DNA of 42,122 bases from Pseudomonadota bacterium (GTDB taxonomy: Bacteria > Pseudomonadota > Gammaproteobacteria > Xanthomonadales > Xanthomonadaceae), in assembly GCA_023388355.1 (NCBI GenBank), contig JAEWGI010000079.1, positions 1 through 42,122 on the forward strand, in the 5' to 3' direction. Every line of letters starts with the position of its first letter. Within the stretch, counting starts at the first letter, position 1. The position numbers and the translations under genes are program-made. Positions 1 through 10,962 of the stretch are shown here, one piece after another. The notes beneath the pieces are model-generated. The model did not search any database. It was not told where the DNA came from and saw only the letters and a list, made by a program, of their open reading frames with translations.

Positions 1-87
1 CGCTGGCTATGGACTTACAACCATGAGCGCCCGAACATGGCGCTCGGCGGCATCACGCCGATGCAGAAATTGGCCCTTGCCGCATAG
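1..87 (+). CDS. IS3-family transposase (OrfB), C-terminal end only
   Basis: The first 28 codons of the window read in frame 1 to a TAG stop. The peptide contains YNHERPNMALGGITPM, the typical end of the DDE integrase core (rve) of IS3-family OrfB transposases, where an N-x-x-R-P-H/N-x-x-L motif follows the catalytic Glu. The catalytic residues lie upstream of the window, so nothing can be said about activity. The gene belongs to the insertion sequence whose right end lies at about 128 and which interrupts the vgrG gene on the other strand. Confidence 0.8.
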   Translation, partial: RWLWTYNHERPNMALGGITPMQKLALAA

Positions 88-128
88 CTCCACTTTTGGC
101 GACTGCTAAAAATGGGGGGATTACCGCA
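1..128 (+). mobile_element. right end of an IS3-family insertion sequence
   Basis: The transposase frame stops at 87 and about 40 bp of non-coding end follow. IS3-family elements end in CA-3' and the likely last base is A128 (…ATTACCGCA). From 129 onward the minus strand reads as VgrG. The exact boundary is inferred from that switch in homology. The left end and the target duplication are outside the window. Confidence 0.6.
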
Positions 129-811
129 TCGTCGCGGTGGAAGCGGATGCCGCGGCCCGCGGCCAGCGGATCCTCAGGCTGCGCCGCGCTGTCGGCGAAG
201 ATCACCAGCCGGTGGCCTGTGGGCGCGGACGCATCCTCTTCCCAGCGCCAGCCCAGGCCTTCCTCGGCCAGCAGGCGCGAGACGAACTCGTGGTCGCTCT
301 CGCGGTACTGCACGCAGTAGCTGCGCTGATGCGCTTCGGCGATGAACTGTCCGACCTCGTCCGACAGCTGCCACTGCGCCAGCGGCGCGTAGCCGGCGAA
401 CACCGCCTCGGCGATCTCGATGACCGTCTTGTCCTGGAACACGCGACTGTGCCGGCCCTGGGTCAGCCACCAGGTCCACGGCACCAGGCACAGGCGGTAG
501 CGGACCAGGCCACCGTCGCCGCCCAGGCAGGTCGCCTCGCGGATCACGCCGCTGCGGCTGGTGGAACCCCCGTCGGCCAGACGTGTCGTCAGGGTGGCGC
601 TGGAGCCGAGCAGCGCCTGCAGGTCCCACGACGCATCGCTGGACAGCAGGTCCAGCCACCACTCGTAGCCCAGCGACAGCTGTTCCCAGCCTTGCCAGCG
701 CTCGACGGCGCAGTCCGCGGGGATCGCCTCGCCCTCGAGGCCGTACAGCCGGTCGGCGCCGGCGTAGCGGGCCAGGGTGGCCAACATCTGCGCGGCGGAT
801 TCGACGCTCAT
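129..811 (-). pseudogene. vgrG: type VI secretion VgrG, N-terminal part, truncated by the IS
   Basis: The minus-strand frame matches the N-terminal gp27-like half of VgrG/Rhs-Vgr spike proteins: an AVERWQGWEQLS opening, the hub segment LCLVPWTWWLTQGRHSRVFQ, and the SYCVQYRESDHEFVSRLLAEEG block typical of Xanthomonadaceae VgrG. About 228 residues remain, against 600-900 or more in intact VgrG; the gp5-like needle and any effector domain are gone. The frame runs on into the IS and ends at a stop at 53, so the made product would carry a short foreign tail. I prefer the ATG at 811 over one five codons upstream at 826, because MSVESAAQML is the usual family start; no strong ribosome site decides it. 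It is probably a dead fragment. A complete vgrG elsewhere cannot be excluded. Confidence 0.8.
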
Positions 812-998
812 CACCTGCCGGCACACATCGCCGGCATTGCCTCAACCCGACCCGTCGAGCCGGCGTCGTTCCGCTGTTGAACGATGCCCTGAACGCGGCC
901 TCACCGCAACCGCGGGGCGATCCGCCTTCCCCGCCCGGGCCGGTCGCTCGCCGCCGGGACAGCGTCGTACCAGCTTGCGATCAGGAGCACAAAATGGC

Positions 999-1075
999 GC
1001 AGGAGCGCCCCATGGGCGCGACCGGATCGCGACGATGCCCTGGCCATCCGGGTCGCGGGCATGGCCCGCTCCTGC
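999..1075. repeat. imperfect inverted repeat just downstream of napC
   Basis: Two arms of about 25 bp, starting GCAGGAGCG on each strand and containing a CATGGG/CCATGC core, flank a roughly 27 bp centre. The arms agree at about 20 positions. The element sits 27 bp past the napC stop. It resembles the GCAGGAGCG…CGCTCCTGC hairpins scattered between genes in Xanthomonadaceae. It could fold in the nap transcript and act as a 3' stabiliser or terminator, but there is no clear T-run. The rest of 812-1102 shows nothing I can identify. Confidence 0.6.
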
Positions 1076-1102
1076 ATTTATCTTCGCGATCGCGGGTGGG
1101 CG

Positions 1103-1744
1103 TCAATGTTCGCCCGAAACGCCGGCCGGCTGCGCCTGCACGCCCTGCTGGACGCCGGCCATGTGCGGCAGGTTGTGGGCGATGCCCTTGTGGCAGTCGA
1201 TGCAGGTGGCCTCGCCCGTGCCCAGATAGGTGCGGTGGATGCGGGCGGCGCGGCTTGCCTGGCGGGTGAGGTCCATCGAGTCGTAGTCGTGGCAGTTGCG
1301 GCATTCCAGCGAATCGTTGGCCTTGAGCCGGACCCATTCGTGGGTGGCCAGCACCAGGCGCTGGTCGAGGAACTTCTCGCGGGTGTTGATGGTGCCGAAG
1401 ATCTTGCCCCAGACCTCCTTGGAGGCCTGCATCTTGCGCGCGATCTTGTCGGTCCAGTCGTGCGGCACGTGGCAGTCCGGACAGGTGGCGCGCACGCCGG
1501 AGCGGTTGCTGTAGTGGATGGTGGTCTTGAGTTCCTCGAACACGTTGTCGCGCATCTCGTGGCAGCTGGTGCAGAACTCCTCGGTGTTGGTCACCTCCAG
1601 GGCGGTGTTGAAACCGCCCCAGAACATGATCCCGGCCAGGAACCCGCCCAGGGTCAGGAACCCGAGGCTGAGGTGGCGCGCGGGGGCGTTGAACTGGAGC
1701 CAGAAGGTTCGTACCACCCGCCAGGCGCGGCGCAGGAGCCTCAC
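1103..1744 (-). CDS. napC: NapC, tetraheme quinol dehydrogenase of periplasmic nitrate reductase
   Basis: NapC takes electrons from membrane quinols and passes them to NapB and NapA in the periplasm. The 213-residue product has one N-terminal membrane anchor (about residues 27-43), followed by four c-type heme sites CXXCH at 58-62, 88-92, 148-152 and 181-185, the NapC/NirT pattern. I start it at the GTG at 1744, whose bases overlap the napB stop (GTGA). This gives the usual family length; a longer in-frame extension to an ATG at 1843 would lie inside napB and has no NapC features. It is the last gene of the operon and is translationally coupled to napB. No napG or napH is present, so NapC is the only visible quinol entry point. 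Confidence 0.95.
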   Translation of the reverse strand: MRLLRRAWRVVRTFWLQFNAPARHLSLGFLTLGGFLAGIMFWGGFNTALEVTNTEEFCTSCHEMRDNVFEELKTTIHYSNRSGVRATCPDCHVPHDWTDKIARKMQASKEVWGKIFGTINTREKFLDQRLVLATHEWVRLKANDSLECRNCHDYDSMDLTRQASRAARIHRTYLGTGEATCIDCHKGIAHNLPHMAGVQQGVQAQPAGVSGEH

Positions 1745-2271
1745 TGGTGGCCCCGCTCGACGCGTTCGGATCGCAGCATGCTGTCGATGTCCACGAAGCC
1801 GTTGGCCACCAGCGGCTGGGCGTCGGTCTGGACCACGTGGCACTGCACGCAGAAGTAGCGCCGTGGCGAGATTTCGGCCAGGAACTGGTCGTTGCGGTCC
1901 ATGTAATGGGTCACGCTGACTTCCGGGGCCTGGAACTGGGCGGCGGTGCTTCGCGCGTGGCAGAGCATGCAGCGGTTGGAGTTGAGGTCGACCTGGTAGC
2001 CGTCGATGCTGTGCGGGATGGTCGGCGGCTGCATCGGATACGCGCGGCCCCGGCGCCGGTCGAAGTTCTCCACCTTGGCCATCGGCAGCGGCGTGATTTC
2101 GGTGGTGATCGGGACGTGCCGGCGCAGGCCGTCGATGTCCTGGGCCGGATTGCCGCGTGCGCCGATCTCCGGCGCCGGCGGGAGCACCTCGGGCCGCGGC
2201 TCGCCGTCACCGCAAGCGGCCAGGACGACCAGCAGCACCAACGGCAGGGACATGGCGAGGATCGCGCGCAT
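1741..2271 (-). CDS. napB: NapB, diheme cytochrome c subunit of nitrate reductase
   Basis: NapB is the small electron-transfer subunit that feeds NapA. The 176-residue protein has two CXXCH heme sites, at 101-105 (CMLCH) and 141-145 (CVQCH), and the conserved PHSIDGY and CMLCHA surroundings of the family. The start ATG is one base after the napA stop, so the two are coupled. The signal peptide is unusual: [20 protein letters not shown] ends in a lipobox (LAAC, Cys20) followed by Gly-Asp, suggesting a lipid-anchored NapB instead of the soluble form known from well-studied species. The anchoring is an inference from the motif alone. The 3' end overlaps napC by four bases. Confidence 0.95.
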   Translation of the reverse strand: MRAILAMSLPLVLLVVLAACGDGEPRPEVLPPAPEIGARGNPAQDIDGLRRHVPITTEITPLPMAKVENFDRRRGRAYPMQPPTIPHSIDGYQVDLNSNRCMLCHARSTAAQFQAPEVSVTHYMDRNDQFLAEISPRRYFCVQCHVVQTDAQPLVANGFVDIDSMLRSERVERGHQ

Positions 2272-2272
2272 C

Positions 2273-4774
2273 TCAGGCCCCTCCCACAGCGACCACCCGG
2301 GCCGCGCATTTCTTGAAGTCGGTCTGCTTGGAGATCGGGTCGGTCGCGTCCAGGGTGACCTTGTTGATCAGCTGGGCGGCGTCGAACCAGGGCACGAAGA
2401 TCACCCCGCGCGGCATCCGGTTGCGCCCGCGGGTTTCCACCCGGGTACGCATCGACCCGCGCCGCGAGGCCACCGAGACCTCGTCGCCGCGCTTGAGCCC
2501 GCGCGCGGCGGCGTCGTCCGGATGCATGAACACCACCGCCGAGGGCACGGCCTTGTACAGCTCCGGGATGCGCATGGTCATCGAGCCGGAGTGCCAGTGC
2601 TCCAGCACCCGGCCGGTCACCAGCCACAGGTCGTATTCGTCGTCCGGTGACTCGGCCGGCGGCTCGTAGGGCAGCGCCCAGATCACCGCGCGGCCGTCGG
2701 GGTTGCCGTAGAACTCGAAACCCTTGCCCGGTTTGACATAGGGATCTGCTCCCTCGCGGTAGCGCCAGCGCGTTTCCTTGCCGTCCACCACCGGCCAGCG
2801 CAGGCCGCGTTCCTGGTGGTAGCGGTCGAACGGCGCCAGGTCGTGCGCATGCCCGCGTCCGAACTCGGCGTATTCCTCGAACAGTCCCTTCTGCACGTAG
2901 AAGCCGAACGCCTCCGCCTCGTCGTTGGCGTAGCCCGCCTCGATCTGGTCGGTGGGGAAGGCGTCGACCTTGCCGTTGCGGAACAGCACCTCGAACAGGG
3001 TCTTGCCCTTGAATTCCGGGTTCGCGGCGAGCAGTTCGGCCGGCCAGCACTCGTCGGTGGTGAAGCGCTTGGAGAACTCCATCAGCTGCCACAGGTCCGA
3101 GCGCGCCTCGCCGGGCGCCTCGACCAGCTGGTGCCAGAAATGGGTGCGACGCTCGGCGTTGCCGTAGGCGCCTTCCTTTTCCACCCACATCGCCGAGGGC
3201 AGGACCAGGTCGGCGGCCTGGCAGGTCACCGTGGGATAGGCGTCGGAGACGACGATGAAGTTGTCCGGGTTGCGGTAGCCCGGATAGCCTTCCTCGAGGA
3301 TGTTCGCGCCGGCCTGCAGGTTGTTGTTGACCTGGACCCAGTAGGCGTTGAGCTTGCCGTCCTTGAGCGCGCGGTTGTGCTCGACGGCGTGGTAGCCGAT
3401 CTTGTCCTTGATGGTGCCGCGCGGAATCTTCCAGATGTCCTCGGCCGTCGCGCGATGCTCGGGGTTCGTCACCACCATGTCCGCCGGCAGGCGATGGCTG
3501 AAGGTGCCCACCTCGCGCGCGGTGCCGCAGGCCGAAGGCTGGCCGGTCAGCGAGAACGGGCTGTTGCCCGGCGTGGCGATCTTCCCGGTGAGCAGGTGGA
3601 TGTTGTAGACCATGTTGTTGGCCCAGGTGCCGCGCGTGTGCTGGTTGAAACCCATGGTCCAGAACGACATCACCTTGACCTTCGGGTCGGCATACAGCGC
3701 GGCGAGCTTCTCCAGCCACCCGCGCTCGACCCCGGTCATCTCCACCGCCCGTTCGAGCGTGTAGGGCGCGACGAAGCGCGCGAACCCATCGAAGTCGATC
3801 GGCGTGCCGCCATTGGCGTCGTCGGCGTTCTTCGCCGCCACCTGCAGCGGGTGCTCGGGGCGCAGGCCGTAGCCGATGTCGTCGTTGCCGCGCTTGAAGG
3901 TGGTGTGCTTGTCGACGAAGTCCCGGTTGACGTTGCCGGACTGGATGATGTGGTTGGCGATGTAGTTCAGGATCACCAGGTCGGTCTGGGGCTTGAACAC
4001 CATCGGAATGTCCGCCAGGTCGAAGCTGCGGTGCTGGAAGGTGGACAGCACCGCGACCTTGACGTGCGGATTGGACAAGCGGCGGTCGGTGACCCGGGTC
4101 CAGAGGATCGGATGCATCTCGGCCATGTTCGAGCCCCACAGCACGAACGCGTCGGCAGCCTCGATGTCGTCGTAGCAGCCCATCGGCTCGTCCATGCCGA
4201 AGGTGCGCATGAAGCCGGTCACGGCCGACGCCATGCAGTGGCGTGCGTTGGGATCGATGTGGTTGCTGCGGAAGCCGGCCTTCATCAGCTTGTTGGCCGC
4301 GTAGCCCTCCCACACCGTCCATTGGCCTGAGCCGAACATGCCGATGCCGTCGCCCCCCTTCGCCTTGAGCACGGCGCGGAACTTCTCCTCCATCACGTCG
4401 AAGGCTTCTTCCCAGCTGACCGGGGTGAAGTCGCCGTTCTTGTCGTAGACGCCGTTCGTCTTGCGCAACAGCGGCGTGGTCAGCCGGTCCACCCCGTACA
4501 TCACTTTCGACAGGAAGTAACCCTTGACGCAGTTCAGCCCCCGGTTGACCTCGGCATGCACGTCGCCGTGGGTGGCCACCACCCGCCCGTTGTGGACCGC
4601 GACGTTGATCCCGCAGCCGGTCCCGCAGTAGCGGCAGGGCGCCTTGCTCCACTTGAGCTGGCCCTCGCCCTCGACGACCGCATCGGCCACATGGGCCGGC
4701 AGCGGCAGTCCGGCCGCGAGCGCGGCGCTGGCGATGGCGCTGTTGCGGATGAAGTCGCGGCGGCTTGTGGTCAT
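2273..4774 (-). CDS. napA: NapA, catalytic subunit of periplasmic nitrate reductase
   Basis: NapA reduces nitrate to nitrite in the periplasm, using a molybdenum bis-MGD centre and one [4Fe-4S] cluster. The 833-residue product (family about 830) begins with a twin-arginine signal, [19 protein letters not shown]. The cluster cysteines are C47, C50, C54 and C82 (CRYCGTGC…NCVKG). The molybdenum ligand is C180 in [16 protein letters not shown]. The C-terminal molydopterin dinucleotide-binding domain carries [16 protein letters not shown]. The ATG at 4774 overlaps the napD stop (ATGA) and lies just before the Tat motif, which fixes the start; an AGGAG stands about 11 bases upstream. All key residues are present, so the enzyme should be active. 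NapD encoded just upstream would proofread its Tat export. Confidence 0.97.
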   Translation of the reverse strand: MTTSRRDFIRNSAIASAALAAGLPLPAHVADAVVEGEGQLKWSKAPCRYCGTGCGINVAVHNGRVVATHGDVHAEVNRGLNCVKGYFLSKVMYGVDRLTTPLLRKTNGVYDKNGDFTPVSWEEAFDVMEEKFRAVLKAKGGDGIGMFGSGQWTVWEGYAANKLMKAGFRSNHIDPNARHCMASAVTGFMRTFGMDEPMGCYDDIEAADAFVLWGSNMAEMHPILWTRVTDRRLSNPHVKVAVLSTFQHRSFDLADIPMVFKPQTDLVILNYIANHIIQSGNVNRDFVDKHTTFKRGNDDIGYGLRPEHPLQVAAKNADDANGGTPIDFDGFARFVAPYTLERAVEMTGVERGWLEKLAALYADPKVKVMSFWTMGFNQHTRGTWANNMVYNIHLLTGKIATPGNSPFSLTGQPSACGTAREVGTFSHRLPADMVVTNPEHRATAEDIWKIPRGTIKDKIGYHAVEHNRALKDGKLNAYWVQVNNNLQAGANILEEGYPGYRNPDNFIVVSDAYPTVTCQAADLVLPSAMWVEKEGAYGNAERRTHFWHQLVEAPGEARSDLWQLMEFSKRFTTDECWPAELLAANPEFKGKTLFEVLFRNGKVDAFPTDQIEAGYANDEAEAFGFYVQKGLFEEYAEFGRGHAHDLAPFDRYHQERGLRWPVVDGKETRWRYREGADPYVKPGKGFEFYGNPDGRAVIWALPYEPPAESPDDEYDLWLVTGRVLEHWHSGSMTMRIPELYKAVPSAVVFMHPDDAAARGLKRGDEVSVASRRGSMRTRVETRGRNRMPRGVIFVPWFDAAQLINKVTLDATDPISKQTDFKKCAARVVAVGGA

Positions 4775-5076
4775 CGGGGAGGCTCCTGTGGGGCGTGCGC
4801 AGGCGCCAGCGCCGTCTCGGCCGGCGCCTGCGGTTCGATATGGTGGTGGACGAGGTTGACCGAGTAGACCCCAGGCACCGATTCGATCCGGCCGATGCTC
4901 TCCATCAGGCCGGCGGTGCTGTCGCACTCCTGCAGCAGGACGCTGCAGGTGGACTCCTGGAGGGCGAGCTCCAGCCCCCCGGCTTCGGCCACGGCCTGGG
5001 CAAGCGCCGGCGCGGCATCCTCGCGGTGGCGCACGACCAGGCTCGCCACGTGCCACTCGCGGGCGGAACCGGACAT
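4771..5076 (-). CDS. napD: NapD, Tat proofreading chaperone for NapA
   Basis: NapD is a small cytoplasmic ferredoxin-fold protein that binds the Tat signal of NapA and holds back export until the cofactor is in. The 101-residue product shows the family pattern: [12 protein letters not shown] at the start, a GLELALQE strand, and the C-terminal [21 protein letters not shown]. The start is taken as the ATG at 5076 ([10 protein letters not shown]); an upstream in-frame ATG at 5127 adds residues with no family similarity. Its stop overlaps the napA start by ATGA. A gap of 118 bp with no recognisable feature separates it from napE. Confidence 0.93.
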   Translation of the reverse strand: MSGSAREWHVASLVVRHREDAAPALAQAVAEAGGLELALQESTCSVLLQECDSTAGLMESIGRIESVPGVYSVNLVHHHIEPQAPAETALAPAHAPQEPPR

Positions 5077-5194
5077 CAGGCGTTCGCCCCGTGCACGGAG
5101 CGACGCGGCCGGGCGCGTTGGGCCCAAGTGCGCGGCCGCTGCGCGGCGCGCACTGTCGAGGGCAAGGGAAGCCGTGCGGCTACCACAGTCCCGC

Positions 5195-5362
5195 TCAGAC
5201 TCCGGACGGGCCAGGTGGGCCGGCGATCATCTGGTAGATCCAGATCGCGAATCCGTAGCCGCCGACGATCATCACCGACAGCAGCGGGAACAGCACCACG
5301 GTGATGAACAGGAACAGCAGCAGTTCCCGTCGTTTCCTGTGCTGGCCGGTTTCCGTGTCCAA
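5195..5362 (-). CDS. napE: NapE, small membrane protein of the nap operon
   Basis: A 55-residue protein starting at a TTG (5362), with one strongly hydrophobic helix. The segment KRRELLLFLFITVVLFPLLS and the following VGGYGFAIWIYQM match the NapE/TorE family, small membrane proteins of unknown function found at the head of nap operons. No ATG or GTG lies at a suitable distance. A longer in-frame reading up to 5575 has no similarity to NapE. The TTG start follows a weak purine-rich stretch (AAGTGGGG) and gives the normal family length of 50-60 residues. The start is therefore likely but not certain. Confidence 0.8.
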   Translation of the reverse strand: MDTETGQHRKRRELLLFLFITVVLFPLLSVMIVGGYGFAIWIYQMIAGPPGPSGV

Positions 5363-5758
5363 GCGCGCCCCACTTCTGGCTGGCCCGTCCGGGCTTGCTG
5401 GACCTAGCCTACCTGTCCGCCACGGCGAGGCCAAGCGCCCGCGCGCGGGCAGCGCCTTGTGGGCGAACGGCAGCCCGACGATCCGCAAGCCTTGCCAGGT
5501 CGCGGCCGGCTGGTCCTGGCAGGGGGACGCCAGGAAACATTCGCGGAAAAGACCCGACCGCCGCGGCGCGTCCAATCAGTCGCTGCGCCAATGATCGACG
5601 CCGCCAGTCGCAATGCCCGCTGCCACGGCCGCAGCCTGGGCATTTCCGTCGCGGTGCCGTCAATCGACGTGGCCGGGGCGATGCGACCGCAGGGGACGCG
5701 GCTGGAGCTGCTCCCGCCCCGGGGGGAGAGTGCGAATCCGGTTTGCCCGGCCACCCCG
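5363..5758. other. intergenic region upstream of the nap operon
   Basis: About 396 bp between the yhbW-like stop and napE, both on the minus strand. It should hold the nap promoter. I looked for an FNR box (TTGAT-N4-ATCAA) and for NarL/NarP heptamers and found no good match. No small gene is convincing. Confidence 0.5.
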
Positions 5759-6769
<1,011 letters not shown>

Positions 6770-6831
6770 GGCCCGGACATGGGGGCGCTGCGCGGGATTT
6801 CCATCCCGTGGCCGGACGCGCGCAGGGGCGC

Positions 6832-8121
6832 TCAGCCCGTCGCCACCACCCGGTTGCGGCCATCGGCCTTGGCCAGGTACAGCCGCCGGTCGGCCTCGGC
6901 CAGCAGGCGGTGCAGGTCGTCGCCGGGGCCGGCCTTGCGAACGCCGATGCTCACCGTGACTCGCATCAGCCCCGCGGGCGAGGCGACGTCGAGGTTCTCG
7001 ATCTTCCGGCGCAGGCCGTCGAAATAGTCCAGCAGCGCGTCCCCGCCCAGGTCCGGCACCATCAGGCAGAACTCTTCGCCGCCGAACCGCGCCACGTGGT
7101 CCTGCGGCCGCGCGTGCGCGGACAGCAGCGCGGACACCGCGCGCAGGGCGTGGTCGCCGGCTTCGTGGCCCCAGCCGTCGTTGATGCGCTTGAAGTGGTC
7201 GACGTCCAGGATCGCCATCGCCAGCGGCCGCCCGGCGTCGCGCATCTTCGGCACCAGGGTCTCGGCCTGCTCGAGGAAATGGCGCCGGTTGGGCAGGCCG
7301 GTGAGGAAGTCCCGGGTGGCCAGGTCCTGCAGGCTGCCGATCAGCTCGAGCTGGTCGACGTTCTGCGACACCCGGCAGAAGAATTCCTCCCGCGAATAGG
7401 GCTTGCGCAGGAAGTCGTTGGCGCCGCTCTTGAGGAAGCGCGCCACCAGGTCGCTGTCGTCGCGGCCGGAGACGCCGATCACCGCCACCCGGTCGCGCGG
7501 GCGCAGCGCGCGCATGCGCCGGGTGAGCTCCACCCCGTGCATGCCCGGCATCTCCTGGTCGACCATCGCCAGGCGGATGGTCGGGTCGCTCTGGAGCAGC
7601 CGCAGCGCGCTGTCGCCGTCGCCGGCCTGGACCACGCGATAGCCGTAGGTCTCCAGCAGCGCGGCCGTGTGCATTCGCGCGGAAGCCGAATCGTCCACCA
7701 CCAGCGCCGAGATGCGGCGGTTGCGCTCCAGCCGCTTCACCAGCCAGACGATGTAGTCGAGGCTGCCGGGGTTGTCCTTGAGCACGAAGTCGATGATCCG
7801 CCGCCGCAGCAGGCGCTCGCGCAGGTGTTCGTCGTAGACGCCGGTCACCACGACCGTGGGCAGGCCGCGTTCGAGCAGGCAATTGACCACCTCGTCGCGA
7901 TTGCCGTCGGCCAGCACCAGGCCGGTCAGGGCCAGGAACCAGTCGTCGTGGCGATCGAGGAGCCTGCGCGCCTCGGCCAGGGTCGAGGCGACCATCACCG
8001 GCAGCTCGAGCTTGTGTTCGATCGCCTCGGCCACCGCCTGCACGTACGCACGCGAGTTCTCCAGCAGCAGCACGCGCTGCGGCAGGGCCAGGCTCGGGGC
8101 GATCGGCTGGAGCAGGGTCAT
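6832..8121 (-). CDS. response regulator diguanylate cyclase, REC-REC-GGDEF
   Basis: A 429-residue cytoplasmic protein that should make cyclic di-GMP from two GTP. Domains in order: a degenerate receiver (about 16-130), a complete receiver (136-255) with acidic pair D143/D144, phospho-acceptor D188 in [10 protein letters not shown] and K240 in FLRKPYS, then a GGDEF domain (about 265-429). The active-site motif is GGEEF at 347-351, and an RxxD feedback-inhibition site (RPQD, 338-341) stands five residues before it. In the first receiver the phospho-acceptor region reads [12 protein letters not shown], with no Asp at the expected place, so that domain probably does not take phosphate. No histidine kinase lies next to it. 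The start [10 protein letters not shown] is the only reasonable one before the first receiver. Confidence 0.92.
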   Translation of the reverse strand: MTLLQPIAPSLALPQRVLLLENSRAYVQAVAEAIEHKLELPVMVASTLAEARRLLDRHDDWFLALTGLVLADGNRDEVVNCLLERGLPTVVVTGVYDEHLRERLLRRRIIDFVLKDNPGSLDYIVWLVKRLERNRRISALVVDDSASARMHTAALLETYGYRVVQAGDGDSALRLLQSDPTIRLAMVDQEMPGMHGVELTRRMRALRPRDRVAVIGVSGRDDSDLVARFLKSGANDFLRKPYSREEFFCRVSQNVDQLELIGSLQDLATRDFLTGLPNRRHFLEQAETLVPKMRDAGRPLAMAILDVDHFKRINDGWGHEAGDHALRAVSALLSAHARPQDHVARFGGEEFCLMVPDLGGDALLDYFDGLRRKIENLDVASPAGLMRVTVSIGVRKAGPGDDLHRLLAEADRRLYLAKADGRNRVVATG

Positions 8122-8273
8122 GCAGGTTGCACCTGCAGTGGCGTTGCATGGAATAGCGGCCGTGGCGCGGATGGCTTGAATGCCGCGTACCGCCTGCCAT
8201 GGCCGCTGTGCGCCGCTCGCCCACGCGGGGCGATGCGACCCTGACCCTGCGCGTCAGGATTGCCGCGACGGAG

Positions 8274-10196
8274 TCAGATTTCGACCTGCGCGCCCAGCTC
8301 CACCAGCCGGTTGCCCGGGATCCTGAAGAAGTGGTTGGCCGGCGCCGCATTGCGGTGCATGACCGCGAACAGCCTGTCGCGCCACACCGGCATGCCGCGC
8401 CTGGCGCTGGAGACGATGGTCTCGCGGCTGACGAAGTAGGTCGTCTCCATCGGGTCGAAGCTGAGCTCGGCGTGGTCCGGGGCCTGCATCAGCGCCTGCG
8501 GCACGTCCGGGGTTTCCATGAAGCCGAAGCGCACGATCACGCGATGGAAGCCATCGCCGATCGCCTCGATCGACAGCCGCCGCCCCGTCGCGGCATAGGG
8601 CACGCTCAGGGTCTCGACGGTGAGGAACACGTTGCGCTCGTGCAGCACCTTGTTGTGCTTGAGGTTGTGCAGCAGCGCGTGCGGGACCACGCCCCTGTCG
8701 CTGGTCATGAACACCGCGGTTCCCTCAACCCGCACCGGCGGGGCCAGCATCAGCCCGGGGATGAACGCATCCAGGCGGATGCCCTCCTTCTGCATCTCCT
8801 CGCGCAGGGTCTCGCGGCCGCGCCGCCAGGTGCGCAGCAGGGTGAACAGCACGATGCCCAGCACCACCGGAAACCACGCACCCTGCAGCACCTTGGCCGC
8901 GTTGGCCACCAGGAAGGCGACGTCGATCACCAGGAACAGCGCGCACAGCGGCAGCACCCAGCGCCGCATTCCCGGCCACAGCGTGCGCGCCACCAGGGCA
9001 AGCAGCAGGGTGTCGATCAGCATCGTCGCCGAAACCGAAATGCCGTAGGCCGCGGCCAGGGACGAGGAATTGCCGAACGACAGCACCAGCCCGACCACGA
9101 TCACCATCATGGTCCAGTTGATCGCCGGGATGTAGATCTGGCCGATGGTCTCGCTGGAGGTGTGCTTGATCCGCATGCGGGGGATGTAGCCGAGCTGCAT
9201 CGCCTGGCGCGCGATCGAATAGCCGCCGGTGATCACCGCCTGCGAGGCGATCACCGTCGCCAGCGTCGCCATCCCGATCATCGGCCACCGCGCCCATTCC
9301 GGCACGCCGACGTAGAAGGGATTGCGGATCGCCGCCGGGTCCTCCAGCACCAGGGCGCCCTGCCCCAGGTAGTTGAGCATCAGCGCCGGCAGCACGAAGA
9401 AGTACCACCCGTGCCGGATCGGGCGCGGGCCGAAGTGGCCCATGTCGGTGTAGATCGCCTCGCCACCGGTGACCGCCAGCACCACCGCGCCGAGGATGAA
9501 GATGCCGCCCCAGGTGTGGTCGATGAAGAAGCGTACCGCCCACCAGGGGTTGATCGCCTGCAGCACCTCGGGCTCGTGCAGGATGTTGGCCAGGCCCAGC
9601 GCGGCCAGCGCGAGGAACCACAGCACCATGATCGGCCCGAAGATCCGGCCCACCTTCTCGGTGCCGAAACGCTGGGTGGAGAACAGGACCACCAGCACGA
9701 GGACCGTGATCGGCACGATCCAGGCGCGCATGCCCGGCGCCACCACCTCGAGTCCTTCCACGGCCGACAGCACCGAGATCGCCGGCGTGATCACCCCGTC
9801 GCCGAAGAACAGCGAGGCGCCGAGGACGCCGAGGATGCCCACCAGGTAGGCCGAGCGCGAGCCGCCGGGAAAGCAGCGCTGGGCCAGCGCCATCAGCGCC
9901 ATGATCCCGCCCTCGCCGTCGTTGTCGGCGCGCATGATGATGGTCACGTACTTGAGCGTGACCACCAGGGTGAGCGCCCAGAAGATCATCGACAGCACGC
10001 CGAGCACGGTGTCGTGGTTGGCGACCAGGCCGTAGTGCGGGGAAAAGGCCTCGCGGATGGTGTACAGCGGGCTGGTGCCGATATCGCCGAACACCACCCC
10101 GATCGCGCCCACGACCAGCCCGGCCATGCCGATGCGGCCCGGCTCCGGCGACGGGGCGGCGTGCGCGGGCGGGCGCTTGCTGGCGGTCTGCGACAT
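8274..10196 (-). CDS. kup: Kup low-affinity potassium transporter
   Basis: A 640-residue inner-membrane protein of the Kup/HAK/KT family, which takes up potassium with protons. The N-terminus holds the family signature [19 protein letters not shown]. About 12 membrane helices follow, including [19 protein letters not shown] and [17 protein letters not shown], then a cytoplasmic C-terminal domain ending in [18 protein letters not shown]. Length and blocks match the roughly 620-640 residue bacterial proteins, with no damage visible. It lies 30 bp upstream of no partner gene and appears to be transcribed alone; ruvA on the same strand ends 30 bp before its start, so read-through from ruvA is possible. 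Confidence 0.96.
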   Translation of the reverse strand: MSQTASKRPPAHAAPSPEPGRIGMAGLVVGAIGVVFGDIGTSPLYTIREAFSPHYGLVANHDTVLGVLSMIFWALTLVVTLKYVTIIMRADNDGEGGIMALMALAQRCFPGGSRSAYLVGILGVLGASLFFGDGVITPAISVLSAVEGLEVVAPGMRAWIVPITVLVLVVLFSTQRFGTEKVGRIFGPIMVLWFLALAALGLANILHEPEVLQAINPWWAVRFFIDHTWGGIFILGAVVLAVTGGEAIYTDMGHFGPRPIRHGWYFFVLPALMLNYLGQGALVLEDPAAIRNPFYVGVPEWARWPMIGMATLATVIASQAVITGGYSIARQAMQLGYIPRMRIKHTSSETIGQIYIPAINWTMMVIVVGLVLSFGNSSSLAAAYGISVSATMLIDTLLLALVARTLWPGMRRWVLPLCALFLVIDVAFLVANAAKVLQGAWFPVVLGIVLFTLLRTWRRGRETLREEMQKEGIRLDAFIPGLMLAPPVRVEGTAVFMTSDRGVVPHALLHNLKHNKVLHERNVFLTVETLSVPYAATGRRLSIEAIGDGFHRVIVRFGFMETPDVPQALMQAPDHAELSFDPMETTYFVSRETIVSSARRGMPVWRDRLFAVMHRNAAPANHFFRIPGNRLVELGAQVEI

Positions 10197-10226
10197 GGGG
10201 CGGGCGGTTCCAGGCGGTGGGGGCCG

Positions 10227-10817
10227 TCAGCGAAGCGCGGACTGTAGCGCCTTGCGGATGATGTTTTCAGCGCCGTCGCCGTCGGCCGCCGCGGCCTTGG
10301 CCATCTTCTGCGCCTCGGCCGGCTTGTAGCCCAGCTGCTGCAGGGCGATGGTGGCCTCCGACAGCGGATCGGCCGGGAGCTGCCCGCCCGCGCCGGTCGC
10401 CGGCCCCGAAGCCAGGGCCGCGGCGCGGTCGCGCAGCTCGACCACGATCCGCTCGGCGGTCTTCTTGCCGATGCCCGGGATCCGGGTCAGCGCGGTGACG
10501 TCGCCGGCCTGCACCAGCAGCGCGAACTGGTTGACCGAGGCCCCCGACAGGATCGCCAGCGCGATCTTCGCGCCGATCCCGGTCACCTTCTGCACGTCGC
10601 GGAACAGCCGCCGTTCGGCCTCGCTGAGGAAGCCGTACAGCGACACGCTGTCCTCCTTCTGCGCGTAGTGGGTGAACAGCGCCACCTCCCGCCCGACCTC
10701 GGGCAGATCGTAGAAGGTGCTCATCGGCGCCTCCAGCTCGTAGCCGACGCCGTGCACGTCGACGACCAGCCAGGGCGGCTGCTTGTGGATGAGGGTGCCT
10801 TTCAGGCGGCCGATCAT
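10227..10817 (-). CDS. ruvA: RuvA, Holliday junction branch-migration subunit
   Basis: RuvA binds four-way DNA junctions and loads the RuvB motor on them. The 196-residue protein has the N-terminal OB fold ([20 protein letters not shown], 1-64), tandem helix-hairpin-helix motifs ([15 protein letters not shown] and [16 protein letters not shown]), and a C-terminal three-helix domain ([16 protein letters not shown]) that contacts RuvB. The start MIGRL at 10817 is invariant in the family. ruvB is not seen in the window; the next gene downstream is kup, so the usual ruvAB pair is separated here or lies elsewhere. ruvC lies upstream with a 145 bp gap. Confidence 0.97.
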   Translation of the reverse strand: MIGRLKGTLIHKQPPWLVVDVHGVGYELEAPMSTFYDLPEVGREVALFTHYAQKEDSVSLYGFLSEAERRLFRDVQKVTGIGAKIALAILSGASVNQFALLVQAGDVTALTRIPGIGKKTAERIVVELRDRAAALASGPATGAGGQLPADPLSEATIALQQLGYKPAEAQKMAKAAAADGDGAENIIRKALQSALR

Positions 10818-10962
10818 GGGTGGACTCCGGTTGGGGCGGGACCCGCGCAAGGCAACGGCAGCGCGCGACCACCGATGCAAATCTCGCCGCACCGGTTCCG
10901 CCGTTGGCGCGCGTCTTCCCGGTTTCCGGGTCCCGGGCCCCGGGTCCCGACCCATGCGCCCC

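Noticed and set aside
53..128. C-terminal end of VgrG up to the stop at 53
   Set aside because: These codons come from the IS end read backwards, not from VgrG.
1911..4652. A 913-codon open frame on the minus strand overlapping napA
   Set aside because: It is a shifted frame of napA and napB, Arg-rich, with no family match; napA in the proper frame has all its motifs.
5363..5758. FNR box or NarL/NarP heptamers for the nap operon
   Set aside because: Only half-site-like TGATCG/CAATC pieces were found, not in the right spacing.
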